Assembly (NCBI GenBank): GCA_900766245.1
Contig: CAAFUR010000011.1
Location: 100,948-164,947, forward strand
DNA: 64,000 nucleotides
Reading direction: 5' to 3'
DNA from: Veillonellaceae bacterium
GTDB taxonomy: Bacteria > Bacillota > Negativicutes > Veillonellales > Veillonellaceae
Made by a program: the position numbers and the translations under genes. Numbering within the stretch: the first letter of the stretch is position 1; each line of letters opens with the position of its first letter. The notes beneath the pieces are model-generated. The model did not search any database. It had not been told where the DNA came from and was given only the letters and a program-made list of their open reading frames with translations. Shown here piece after piece: positions 1 to 6,679 of this stretch.

Positions 1-115
1 CTTTGAAGATGAGGGGAATCGATTTTTCTTGGATCGGCGTTGGTTCTTTCACGCCCACCTTTTGTAATGCTTGTATCAGTTCAGGCACGATGCCTAAGGA
101 TTGAAATGATTTCAT
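1..115 (-). CDS. DEAD-box RNA helicase, N-terminal fragment
   Basis: Only the first 38 codons lie in the window; the gene runs off the left edge. The translation shows the helicase Q motif: an aromatic residue, then LGI, a QALQKVGVKEPTPIQEKSIP stretch whose Gln binds adenine in this family, all within residues 4-34. The ATG at 115-113 follows a GGAG ribosome site at good spacing. DEAD-box proteins unwind short RNA duplexes in ribosome assembly and mRNA decay. Which paralogue this is (RhlE, CsdA or DbpA type) cannot be told from the fragment. Confidence 0.8.
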   Translation of the reverse strand, partial: MKSFQSLGIVPELIQALQKVGVKEPTPIQEKSIPLIFK

Positions 116-150
116 AATGTATCTCCGTTTCTAAATGACTTAATAGTATT

Positions 151-159
151 ATTATATCA
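151..159 (-). promoter_or_regulatory. Extended -10 promoter of the DEAD-box helicase gene
   Basis: The minus strand reads TGATATAAT, a full -10 hexamer with a TG extension, about 36 bases before the helicase start. No good -35 hexamer is visible, which fits an extended -10 promoter. Confidence 0.5.
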
Positions 160-179
160 TATTTCTAGCTAGGTGGACC

Positions 180-197
180 TGTGAAAGTTCTTTCACA
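180..197. promoter_or_regulatory. 18-bp perfect palindrome upstream of the helicase gene
   Basis: TGTGAAAG-TT-CTTTCACA is a perfect inverted repeat with 8-bp arms. It lies just upstream of where the -35 of the leftward helicase promoter would sit and has no T-run on either side. It therefore looks like an operator for a dimeric regulator, not a terminator. The regulator is unknown. Confidence 0.4.
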
Positions 198-457
198 TAG
201 TGATGTAATGCCATGGAATAGATGGTTTAGTTGTGAAGGAAAGGGTATTAGCTCCAAATAGGTATTCTTTATAAGTATTTATAGAATCATTTTTAGTTAT
301 AGATAATGAGAAATATATACCTTACATATCATTATTAATTAAAAAGAAAAAATTGAGAATAATAAAAAGGCATGATTAATATACTCTTGATAAATAGATT
401 GTTTGCACAAAATACACTTGATAAAAATAGATTTATAATTTTACGAAAAGATGAAAA
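198..457. other. AT-rich intergenic stretch without a recognised feature
   Basis: This stretch between the helicase and feo promoters is strongly AT-rich. I see no ORF with a ribosome site and no structured RNA. A weak Fur half-site-like run, GATAATGA, occurs near 302-309. Confidence 0.5.
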
Positions 458-476
458 TATAATGATATTCTTTATT
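458..476. promoter_or_regulatory. Candidate Fur box at the feoA promoter
   Basis: The 19 bases at 458-476 match the classical Fur box GATAATGATAATCATTATC at 15 of 19 positions by eye, including an intact ATAATGATA core. The site touches the first bases of the feoA -35 hexamer, so a bound iron-loaded Fur dimer would block RNA polymerase. That is the expected arrangement for an iron-repressed feo operon. The match is by inspection; no Fur gene is in the window. Confidence 0.6.
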
Positions 477-502
477 GATTATATTTTATAGTATGGTATA
501 AT
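475..502 (+). promoter_or_regulatory. feoAB promoter
   Basis: TTGATT at 475-480, a 16-bp spacer and TATAAT at 497-502. The -10 is preceded by TGG, giving the extended form TGGTATAAT. Transcription would start near 508, about 60 bases before feoA. Confidence 0.7.
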
Positions 503-568
503 GTAAAAGATTCATATATTCAATATATGGTAGGTTTGGGTATAATTTTTATATGTAGGAGGTGTATT

Positions 569-799
569 ATGATCAAAAAGTTGTCCGACATGAAGCCTGG
601 TGAAGTAGGGACGGTAGCTGCCGTTAACGGAACCGGTAATGTTAAGCATCGTTTGGTGGACATGGGCGTTGTACCAGGCACGGCAGTGCGCGTTATGAAG
701 TATGCGCCATTGGCAGACCCAGTGGAAATCAAAGTAAAAAACTTCGAGCTATCACTACGTATTAGTGAAGCGCAAATGATTGATATTGAAGTCCAATAA
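569..799 (+). CDS. feoA: Ferrous iron transport protein A
   Basis: A 76-aa cytoplasmic protein of the FeoA family, an SH3-like fold that modulates the FeoB iron transporter. Typical features are the LSDMKPGEVGTV start, the RLVDMGVVPG segment near residues 31-40 and the LRISEAQMIDIEV end. An upstream in-frame ATG exists at 527, but the start at 569 is chosen because an AGGAGG site at 557-562 precedes it and because the family begins here. feoB follows 14 bases downstream in the same operon, and a Fur-box-like site covers the promoter. Confidence 0.93.
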   Translation: MIKKLSDMKPGEVGTVAAVNGTGNVKHRLVDMGVVPGTAVRVMKYAPLADPVEIKVKNFELSLRISEAQMIDIEVQ

Positions 800-813
800 G
801 GAGAACTGCTAAG

Positions 814-3222
814 ATGACAGACAATACACATACCAAAATTGAGGTTGCTTTAGCGGGTAACCCTAACTGTGGTAAAACAAGTATTTTTAACAACATGACG
901 GGGTCCCGTCAACACGTAGGTAACTACTCAGGTGTTACAGTAGAGAAAAAAATAGGTCATGCGAAAATCGATGGTCACGAAATTGAGATTATCGACTTGC
1001 CAGGTACCTATAGTTTAACAGCGCGTTCTATTGATGAATTGGTGGCTCGTAATGCTATCATCAATGAACATCCTGAACTAATTGCGAACGTAGTGGATGC
1101 GTCCAATTTAGAACGTAATTTATACTTAACTGCGCAATTGATTGAGTTGGAACAACCTTTACTGCTTGTATTAAACATGGGTGACGTAGCTAAAGAAATG
1201 GGGCTAGAGTTCGACCTTAAAAAATTAGAAGCTTTAACAGGATCTACTGTTGTAGAAACTATCGGTCGTTCCAATAAGGGAACTAACGATGCACTACGAG
1301 GAATTGTAAAAGTAGCTAAAGAGCGAAAACTTCCTAATGTCCGTGTTAACTATGGTGAAGCATTAGAGCCAGCTATTGCAGAATTAGAAGCAGAAGTAGC
1401 TAAATTTGATACAGGCCGTTATCCACACCGTTGGGTGGCTATCAAATTACTTGAACAAGATACTGAAGTATTCGAAAAAGTAAAAGAATTTGATCCATCT
1501 GGTACTTTGTTGAATAAAGCGGAAACGCTACGTACAGAGTTAAACAAATCTATAGATATGGATATTATCTTCCAAGAACGTCGTCATGGCTTTGCAGTAG
1601 ATGTGTTTACACAAGTGTTAACAGTAGTGCCTAAACACCAAGATACTAGATCAGATAAAATTGATAAAATTTTAACAAACCGTTGGTTAGGTCTTCCAAT
1701 CTTCTTGCTTATCATGTGGGTAATGTTCTACTTAGTTATTACCTTAGCAGAAACGCCTCAACATTGGATTGAAGATGGCTTCAAGATGTTAACTGATTAT
1801 CTTGGAACAGCTATAGAAGATGAATTGTTAAAATCATTGATTAATGATGGTATCATCGGCGGTGTAGGGGCTGTATTGAGCTTTATCCCTAATATCGTTC
1901 TTTTATTCGTATGTATTTCCTTCTTGGAAGATACTGGTTACATGGCGCGCGCAGCCTTCGTTATCGACCGTGTTATGCGCGGTGTAGGTTTACATGGTAA
2001 ATCTTTCATTCCGATGCTATTAGGCTTTGGATGTAACGTTCCATCTATCATGGGTGCTCGTATCCTTGATAACCCTAAAGATCGTATGATTACGATCTTA
2101 GTATCTCCGTTCATGAGTTGTAGTGCGCGCTTGCCTATATATACATTATTGGCATCTGCATTATTCCCGCCAGAAGATGCACCGACGATTCTATTGGGAA
2201 TCTATGTATTAGGGATTGCGGTAGCTCTTATCACTGCGAAAGTACTTCGTAAATATGTATTTAAAGGTGCAGCGGAACCATTCGTAATGGAAATGCCTCC
2301 ATATCATTTGCCAACACTTCGTTCTGTGGTAACCCATATGTGGGAACGTTCCATTATGTATTTTAAAAAAGCAGCTACATTCATCTTGGCGGCATCCATT
2401 CTTATTTGGTTCTTAACATCTTTCCCACAAGATGTAGAATACTCTCAAGATTATGATGCAGCTAAAGCTGAAGTAACAGCTATGCATGAACAAAAAGCTA
2501 CTACGATTCTTGATGAGGCACAATTAGCAAATGATGGAGATAAAGATAAAGTTTCTGAAATCTACGATCAAATGCTTGCTTTAGATGAAGAACATAAAGA
2601 TGATCCTAAAGACGATTCTGAAGAAGCTACAACAGAAGAACCTGCTCAAGATCAAGCAGAGGCTTCCGATGCTGCTGACAAAGAAGAAGTAGAAGAACCA
2701 GCATACTTTGAAGAATTAAAATCTGAAGAATTATATCCTGTAGCATGGTCTTTATATGTGAACCACAAAAAAGAAGAAGGTGAAGTAAAAGACTTAGACT
2801 TGAAACAAGGTAAAGAAAAAATTGAGCAATCCTATGCAGCACAATTGGGTCGCTTCATTGAACCTGTCATGGAACCTCTTGGATTCAGCTGGCGTGTCAA
2901 TATTGCAGTTATCGCAGCGGTAGCAGCGAAAGAAGTTATGATTAGTACATTAGGTACAATCTATGCGATCGAAGCTAGTGAAGACGATTCAACATCATTA
3001 GCAGATTTCCTAGCTAATGACCCAGAATTTACTCCATCTATCGGCTTAGGCTTGATGGTATTCGCGTTATTATATTTACCATGTTTAGCAACTATGGCTG
3101 TATTAAAACGTGAAACTGAATCTTGGAAATGGTTCGGTGCTGTGTTTGCCTATACTAGTACATTGGCTTGGGTGGGCGCGTATATTGCAGTTCACTTAGG
3201 ACGTGCTTTAGGATTAGGCTAA
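814..3222 (+). CDS. feoB: Ferrous iron transporter FeoB
   Basis: An 802-aa inner-membrane Fe(II) transporter. The N-terminal G domain has G1 GNPNCGKTS (residues 15-23), G3 DLPG (61-64) and G4 NMGD (121-124). A helical spacer follows, then the membrane part from about residue 290, with the gate-type segment around FIPMLLGFGCNVPSIMGARIL. Between two membrane segments, at roughly residues 540-680, lies a hydrophilic, very acidic and Glu/Asp/Lys-rich insert that many FeoB proteins lack. The start follows AAGGAG overlapping the feoA stop. The gene sits in an operon with feoA and a Cys-rich peptide, under a Fur-like site. Confidence 0.95.
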   Translation: MTDNTHTKIEVALAGNPNCGKTSIFNNMTGSRQHVGNYSGVTVEKKIGHAKIDGHEIEIIDLPGTYSLTARSIDELVARNAIINEHPELIANVVDASNLERNLYLTAQLIELEQPLLLVLNMGDVAKEMGLEFDLKKLEALTGSTVVETIGRSNKGTNDALRGIVKVAKERKLPNVRVNYGEALEPAIAELEAEVAKFDTGRYPHRWVAIKLLEQDTEVFEKVKEFDPSGTLLNKAETLRTELNKSIDMDIIFQERRHGFAVDVFTQVLTVVPKHQDTRSDKIDKILTNRWLGLPIFLLIMWVMFYLVITLAETPQHWIEDGFKMLTDYLGTAIEDELLKSLINDGIIGGVGAVLSFIPNIVLLFVCISFLEDTGYMARAAFVIDRVMRGVGLHGKSFIPMLLGFGCNVPSIMGARILDNPKDRMITILVSPFMSCSARLPIYTLLASALFPPEDAPTILLGIYVLGIAVALITAKVLRKYVFKGAAEPFVMEMPPYHLPTLRSVVTHMWERSIMYFKKAATFILAASILIWFLTSFPQDVEYSQDYDAAKAEVTAMHEQKATTILDEAQLANDGDKDKVSEIYDQMLALDEEHKDDPKDDSEEATTEEPAQDQAEASDAADKEEVEEPAYFEELKSEELYPVAWSLYVNHKKEEGEVKDLDLKQGKEKIEQSYAAQLGRFIEPVMEPLGFSWRVNIAVIAAVAAKEVMISTLGTIYAIEASEDDSTSLADFLANDPEFTPSIGLGLMVFALLYLPCLATMAVLKRETESWKWFGAVFAYTSTLAWVGAYIAVHLGRALGLG

Positions 3223-3362
3223 TCAATAATGATAGTGGGACATGAAATATAGATTTATTGAGAAATACTTTATTTCAAATAACCCTGTAACTAAGCTATT
3301 TATTACTGATGAAAAAATATTTTTAATTGCTACTTGAAAATGAGAAAGGAATGGTGTATACT

Positions 3363-3545
3363 ATGAGTAGTAGTATTATTGTTTATGCAATTGGTCTAGT
3401 AGCAGTTATTTATGTAGCATACAGAGTATATAAAAGCGCAACAAGTGACGGCGGCGGATGCGGCTGTGGTGGCTCTAAAGACTCTGGAGCTGGTTGTGGC
3501 GGTTGTGGTTGCGGTGGCGGCCACGAAGCTGAAGAACATAAATAA
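3363..3545 (+). CDS. FeoB-associated Cys-rich membrane peptide
   Basis: A 60-aa peptide with one N-terminal membrane helix (about residues 4-22) and a Gly/Cys-rich tail carrying CGCGG, CGGCGCGG and a final His/Glu/Lys cluster. This is the FeoB-associated Cys-rich peptide family found directly downstream of feoB in many Firmicutes. A role in handing over or sensing iron is proposed for the family but not established. An earlier ATG at 3351 would sit directly on the GAAAGGA ribosome site; the ATG at 3363 has normal spacing. A strong terminator follows. Confidence 0.85.
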   Translation: MSSSIIVYAIGLVAVIYVAYRVYKSATSDGGGCGCGGSKDSGAGCGGCGCGGGHEAEEHK

Positions 3546-3563
3546 CTATATACCATAAGTATG

Positions 3564-3600
3564 GTAAGAGGGACCCTATGCAAAGGGCCCTCTTACTTTT
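3564..3600 (+). terminator. Terminator after the feo operon
   Basis: GTAAGAGGG (3564-3572) pairs with CCCTCTTAC (3588-3596), followed by TTTT. It separates the feo genes from the downstream P-type ATPase pair. Confidence 0.85.
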
Positions 3601-3657
3601 ATGTTGCTAGTATCAATTCATTCAAAATTTTTTTGTTATACAGAAAGGAACACAATC

Positions 3658-3918
3658 ATGTTCAACGTAAAAAAAGAAACTTTAAGAGATGCTAATGTAT
3701 TCGCAGCTGGTTTAGCTTTAGGCACAGTAGGTGTAAAAGTATTAACTTCTAAAGATGCTCGCAAAGTATATGCTAATGTAGTAGCAGCTGGTCTTCGTGC
3801 AAAAGATAGCATTTTAAAAACAACTGAAAAATTACAAGCTTCCACAGACAGCATCTTAGCTGAAGCACAAGAAATCAACGAAACTCGTGATGAAGAAGTG
3901 TTAACAGAAGGAAAATAA
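3658..3918 (+). CDS. FezA-like / DUF6110-type small protein next to the P1B ATPase
   Basis: An 86-aa protein. A short hydrophobic N-terminal helix (about residues 12-29) carries a GxxxG motif at Gly18-Gly22. An amphipathic, probably coiled-coil Lys/Glu/Ala-rich helix follows to the end. It lies 3 bases upstream of the P-type ATPase, so the two are surely co-transcribed. Small proteins of this layout beside P1B-6 ATPases are the FezA component of ferrosome (iron-storing organelle) loci. The family assignment is from memory of layout and context, not from a search. The start at 3658 follows AAAGGA with 8-nt spacing. Confidence 0.6.
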   Translation: MFNVKKETLRDANVFAAGLALGTVGVKVLTSKDARKVYANVVAAGLRAKDSILKTTEKLQASTDSILAEAQEINETRDEEVLTEGK

Positions 3919-3921
3919 TCC

Positions 3922-6051
3922 ATGATGCAATTTAAAATGTTGCAACGCTTGTCCCGTCGTCTTCATGTACGTATTGAGGGACGTAAGTTTAATGACGCAC
4001 AGGCACAATATATCGAAGATACATTGATGGCCTGTGAAGCCATTACCAAAGCGAACTTCTATACTCGTTCTGGGGACATCATCATCCAACATACTGGTGA
4101 TGAAAGTGCGGTGAAAGCTGCTTTATTCGGACTTAACGATTTGGATTTAGCCAATGCACCAGCATTGCATGAACTTTCACCTCGCCTTGTCAACAAGCGT
4201 TACAAAGAAGAAATGATCGATAAAACATTGCTTTATATCGGTAAAAAAATCGTGTTACCAGCACCTATTGCAGCAGCATGGTCTTGGTTCGATGGTATCA
4301 AGTTCATCGGTACAGCGATCAAAACATTGTGGAAACGCAAATTGACCGTAGAAGTATTAGATGGCGTAGCTATCGGTGCCGCATTATTGCAAAAAGATTA
4401 CTCCACAGCGGGCGCTGTGATGTACTTATTAGGCATCGGCGAAATCTTGGAAGAGTGGACATTACGTAAATCCGTACTTAACCTTGCGGAAAGCATGTCT
4501 TTGAACGTAGACAAAGTTTGGGTTCTAGTAGATGGCGTAGAAGTGAGCAAACCAATTGGTGACGTACAAGTAGGCGATATCGTAGTAGTTCGTCAAGGTG
4601 AAGTAGTGCCATTGGACGGCCAAGTTGTAGACGGTGTTGTTCTTGTGAACGAAAGCTCCATGACTGGGGAACCTGAACCAGTTCGTCGTGATGCAGGTAC
4701 TTCTGTGTATGCAGGTACTGTTGTAGAAGAAGGTCAATGTTCCTTTGAAGTACGCACTACATGTAAACACACTCGTTTCGAACAAATCGTAAACTTGATT
4801 GAAGAATCTGAACAAATGAAATCTGGTATGGAACAAAAAGCATACCGTATGGCAGATAAATTGGTACCGGTGAGTTTCTTAGGTGCTTTTGCTACTTTTG
4901 CTTTAACTCGCAATTTGATGAAAGCCTTATCTTTCGTTATGGTAGATTTCTCCTGCGCATTGAAATTGTCCATTCCATTGGCAGTGTTATCCGCTATGCA
5001 AGAAGCAAGTAACCGTGGTATCACTGTTAAAGGTGGTAAATTCTTGGAACGCATTGCAGAAGCAGATATGATCGTTTTCGATAAAACAGGTACCTTAACA
5101 AAAGCAGAACCTGTATTCCAAGAAATCATTCCTTTTAATGGTAATGATGCAGATGATATGTTGACATTAGCAGCTTGCTTGGAAGAGCATTTCCCTCATT
5201 CCATGGCGAAAGCAGTAGTGACAGCGGCGCAAGATCATCATTTACCACATAAAGAAATGCATTCCAAAGTAGAATATGTTGTGGCACATGGCATTGCATC
5301 CAAAGTGGGTAACCGCAAAGTGCGTATCGGTAGCCATCACTTCATTTTTGAAGATGAAAAAACAACAATTCCAGCTGGAGAAGAAGCTAAATTTGAAAAT
5401 CTTCCAGAAGGTTGTTCCTATCTATACTTAGCGATTTCTAACGTCCTATCTGCGGTTATTTGTATTAAAGACCCAGTGCGTGAAGAAGCGAAAACTGTTA
5501 TCCGCGAACTTCATGAGTTAGGTGTGAAGAAAATCGTTATGATGACTGGCGATAGCCGTAAAAATGCAGAACGCGTTGCAGCGGAAATTGGTATTGACGA
5601 AGTTCACGCAGAAGTTATGCCAACTGACAAAGCTGATTACGTGCGTAAAGCAAAAGAAGAAGGCTACACAGTGATGATGGTAGGGGACGGTATCAACGAT
5701 TCCTTGGCGTTATCTGAAGCACATGTAGGGATTGGTATGAATGAAGGTGCACCAATTGCACAAAAAATTGCCAATGTCACAGTGTCCAGTGATAACTTGA
5801 CTGCTATTGTTGACTTACGTCGTATTTCCATGAAATTAATGGATCGTATTAAAATTAACTATAACTCCATCGTAGGAGTGAATGGTGGTCTTGTAGGATT
5901 GGGCGTGTTAGGTGTAATGCCTCCTAGCTCCACTGCATGGATTCACAACTTGTTCACACTAGGTGTGGGTATGTATAGCATGACTCCATTATTGGAAAAA
6001 CCTAAAACAACAAACGATGACTGCATCGAAGTAGAAGCAGTTGTAGCATAA
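3922..6051 (+). CDS. P1B-type heavy-metal ATPase, probable P1B-6 / FezB-like
   Basis: A 709-aa membrane ATPase. Residues 1-80 resemble a degenerate heavy-metal-associated domain without a CxxC motif. The actuator domain has TGEPEPV, the phosphorylation site is DKTGT with Asp387, the nucleotide domain has HFPHSMAKAV, and the hinge is GDGINDS. In place of the CPC motif of copper and cadmium pumps, the metal-site helix reads DFSCALKLS (Cys345), typical of the P1B-6 group. In that group the best-known member, FezB, loads iron into ferrosomes. The upstream 86-aa FezA-like gene and nearby feoAB support iron as substrate. Other metals cannot be excluded from sequence. Confidence 0.75.
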   Translation: MMQFKMLQRLSRRLHVRIEGRKFNDAQAQYIEDTLMACEAITKANFYTRSGDIIIQHTGDESAVKAALFGLNDLDLANAPALHELSPRLVNKRYKEEMIDKTLLYIGKKIVLPAPIAAAWSWFDGIKFIGTAIKTLWKRKLTVEVLDGVAIGAALLQKDYSTAGAVMYLLGIGEILEEWTLRKSVLNLAESMSLNVDKVWVLVDGVEVSKPIGDVQVGDIVVVRQGEVVPLDGQVVDGVVLVNESSMTGEPEPVRRDAGTSVYAGTVVEEGQCSFEVRTTCKHTRFEQIVNLIEESEQMKSGMEQKAYRMADKLVPVSFLGAFATFALTRNLMKALSFVMVDFSCALKLSIPLAVLSAMQEASNRGITVKGGKFLERIAEADMIVFDKTGTLTKAEPVFQEIIPFNGNDADDMLTLAACLEEHFPHSMAKAVVTAAQDHHLPHKEMHSKVEYVVAHGIASKVGNRKVRIGSHHFIFEDEKTTIPAGEEAKFENLPEGCSYLYLAISNVLSAVICIKDPVREEAKTVIRELHELGVKKIVMMTGDSRKNAERVAAEIGIDEVHAEVMPTDKADYVRKAKEEGYTVMMVGDGINDSLALSEAHVGIGMNEGAPIAQKIANVTVSSDNLTAIVDLRRISMKLMDRIKINYNSIVGVNGGLVGLGVLGVMPPSSTAWIHNLFTLGVGMYSMTPLLEKPKTTNDDCIEVEAVVA

Positions 6052-6062
6052 CATATTTATAA

Positions 6063-6087
6063 AGGCTCTCGTCTTTGACGAGAGCCT
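6063..6087. terminator. Hairpin after the P-type ATPase gene
   Basis: AGGCTCTCGTC-TTT-GACGAGAGCCT is a perfect 11-bp stem with a 3-nt loop. No long T-run follows on either strand, so termination may be partial. The right arm contains the -35 hexamer of the next promoter. Confidence 0.65.
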
Positions 6088-6102
6088 AAAATATGGTATA
6101 CT
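6075..6102 (+). promoter_or_regulatory. Strong promoter of the putative antitoxin RNA
   Basis: TTGACG at 6075-6080, 16-bp spacer, TATACT at 6097-6102, with TGG in front of the -10. This is among the closest to consensus in the window, yet no protein gene with a ribosome site follows. It would start an RNA near 6109 antisense to the toxin ORF. Confidence 0.7.
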
Positions 6103-6175
6103 ATAGTTGTAACAACAAGAAGAACCCGATGTGTGTTTGGCGTTAGGTTCATCTTAGAATCAAGCAAAATATGAT

Positions 6176-6202
6176 GACCCTAACGTGTGCAGCGCTAGGG
6201 TC
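6176..6202 (-). terminator. Hairpin downstream of the toxin ORF
   Basis: GACCCTA (6176-6182) pairs with TAGGGTC (6196-6202). On the minus strand it follows the toxin stop codon by about 20 bases and is trailed by a short T-rich run, so it could be the toxin mRNA terminator. It would also fold in the antisense RNA. Confidence 0.5.
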
Positions 6203-6222
6203 GTTATATTACTAACTACTAA

Positions 6223-6300
6223 TTATTTTAGTAACTGTAATACGGCAACTACTAAGGTAAGAAAAGCAATGATTAATTGGATCTTTTCATAATAACGCAT
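6223..6300 (-). CDS. Putative type I toxin: 25-aa holin-like membrane peptide
   Basis: A 25-aa peptide starting MRYYEKIQLI, then a single hydrophobic helix ending VLQLLK. Length and layout (short polar start with Tyr/Glu, one membrane helix, Lys end) match the small holin-like toxin peptides of Firmicutes type I modules, which depolarise the membrane. An AAAGGTGG ribosome site precedes the ATG but is folded into a CACC-GAAA-GGTG hairpin (6308-6319 on the plus strand), as expected for a translationally restrained toxin mRNA. A full-length antisense transcript is predicted on the other strand. Too short for ordinary gene finders; no homologue search was possible. Confidence 0.65.
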   Translation of the reverse strand: MRYYEKIQLIIAFLTLVVAVLQLLK

Positions 6301-6352
6301 AGTATCACCACCTTTCGGTGATGAACCTAACTCACGTCGAGTTCTTATAATC

Positions 6353-6358
6353 AGTATA
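6353..6358 (-). promoter_or_regulatory. Possible -10 of the toxin promoter
   Basis: The minus strand reads TATACT about 53 bases upstream of the toxin ATG. The -35 region would fall inside the terminator stem of the antisense RNA and is poor. An alternative -10 is TTATAA a few bases closer. Confidence 0.35.
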
Positions 6359-6366
6359 TCATAATT

Positions 6367-6389
6367 AGCATCCGTAAGGATGCTTTTTT
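6367..6389 (+). terminator. Rho-independent terminator of the antisense RNA
   Basis: AGCATCC-GTAA-GGATGCT with a perfect 7-bp stem, followed by TTTTT. It is on the plus strand with no plus-strand protein gene before it since the ATPase, which supports a separate RNA transcript. Confidence 0.8.
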
Positions 6390-6486
6390 GTTTGTAAAAT
6401 TGAAATGCATATGTATTTATAAGATGGCCGATGTTTGTTATACTATAGGAAGAGATAATATTAATTTAAGTAAGGAGCATAGTTGT

Positions 6487-6675
6487 ATGATTAATGAAGA
6501 ATTGTTGCCTGCTTATTTATATAATGATATACAAGGTCTGAAAAAGGCTCTGGAAAATGGTGATTATATTGATGTATGGCTAGATGAACTCTATGGATCT
6601 ATCAATATCGCTCAACATAATTATGAAATATCAATTGATGAGGCAAATTATTTAAGAGAAAAATATATTTGGTGA
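6487..6675 (+). CDS. 62-aa protein of unknown function upstream of a HipA/CtkA-like kinase
   Basis: An acidic, soluble, probably helical 62-aa protein ending in Tyr-Ile-Trp. I do not recognise a family. The ATG at 6487 is chosen over an upstream in-frame start because AAGGAG at 6472-6477 is well spaced. A possible -10 TATACT lies at 6439-6444. The kinase gene begins 4 bases after the stop, so the two form an operon. A small protein before a HipA-family kinase suggests an antitoxin or regulatory partner, but it has no visible DNA-binding motif. Confidence 0.6.
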   Translation: MINEELLPAYLYNDIQGLKKALENGDYIDVWLDELYGSINIAQHNYEISIDEANYLREKYIW

Positions 6676-6679
6676 TAAT

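Larger units (their letters stand above)
6109..6389 (+). ncRNA. Putative type I antitoxin RNA, antisense to the whole toxin gene
   Basis: A transcript from the promoter at 6075-6102 would end at the rho-independent terminator at 6367-6389, giving about 280 nt. It would be complementary to the entire toxin mRNA encoded on the other strand. The RNA has no credible ORF. Its ends are inferred from promoter and terminator only. Confidence 0.6.
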
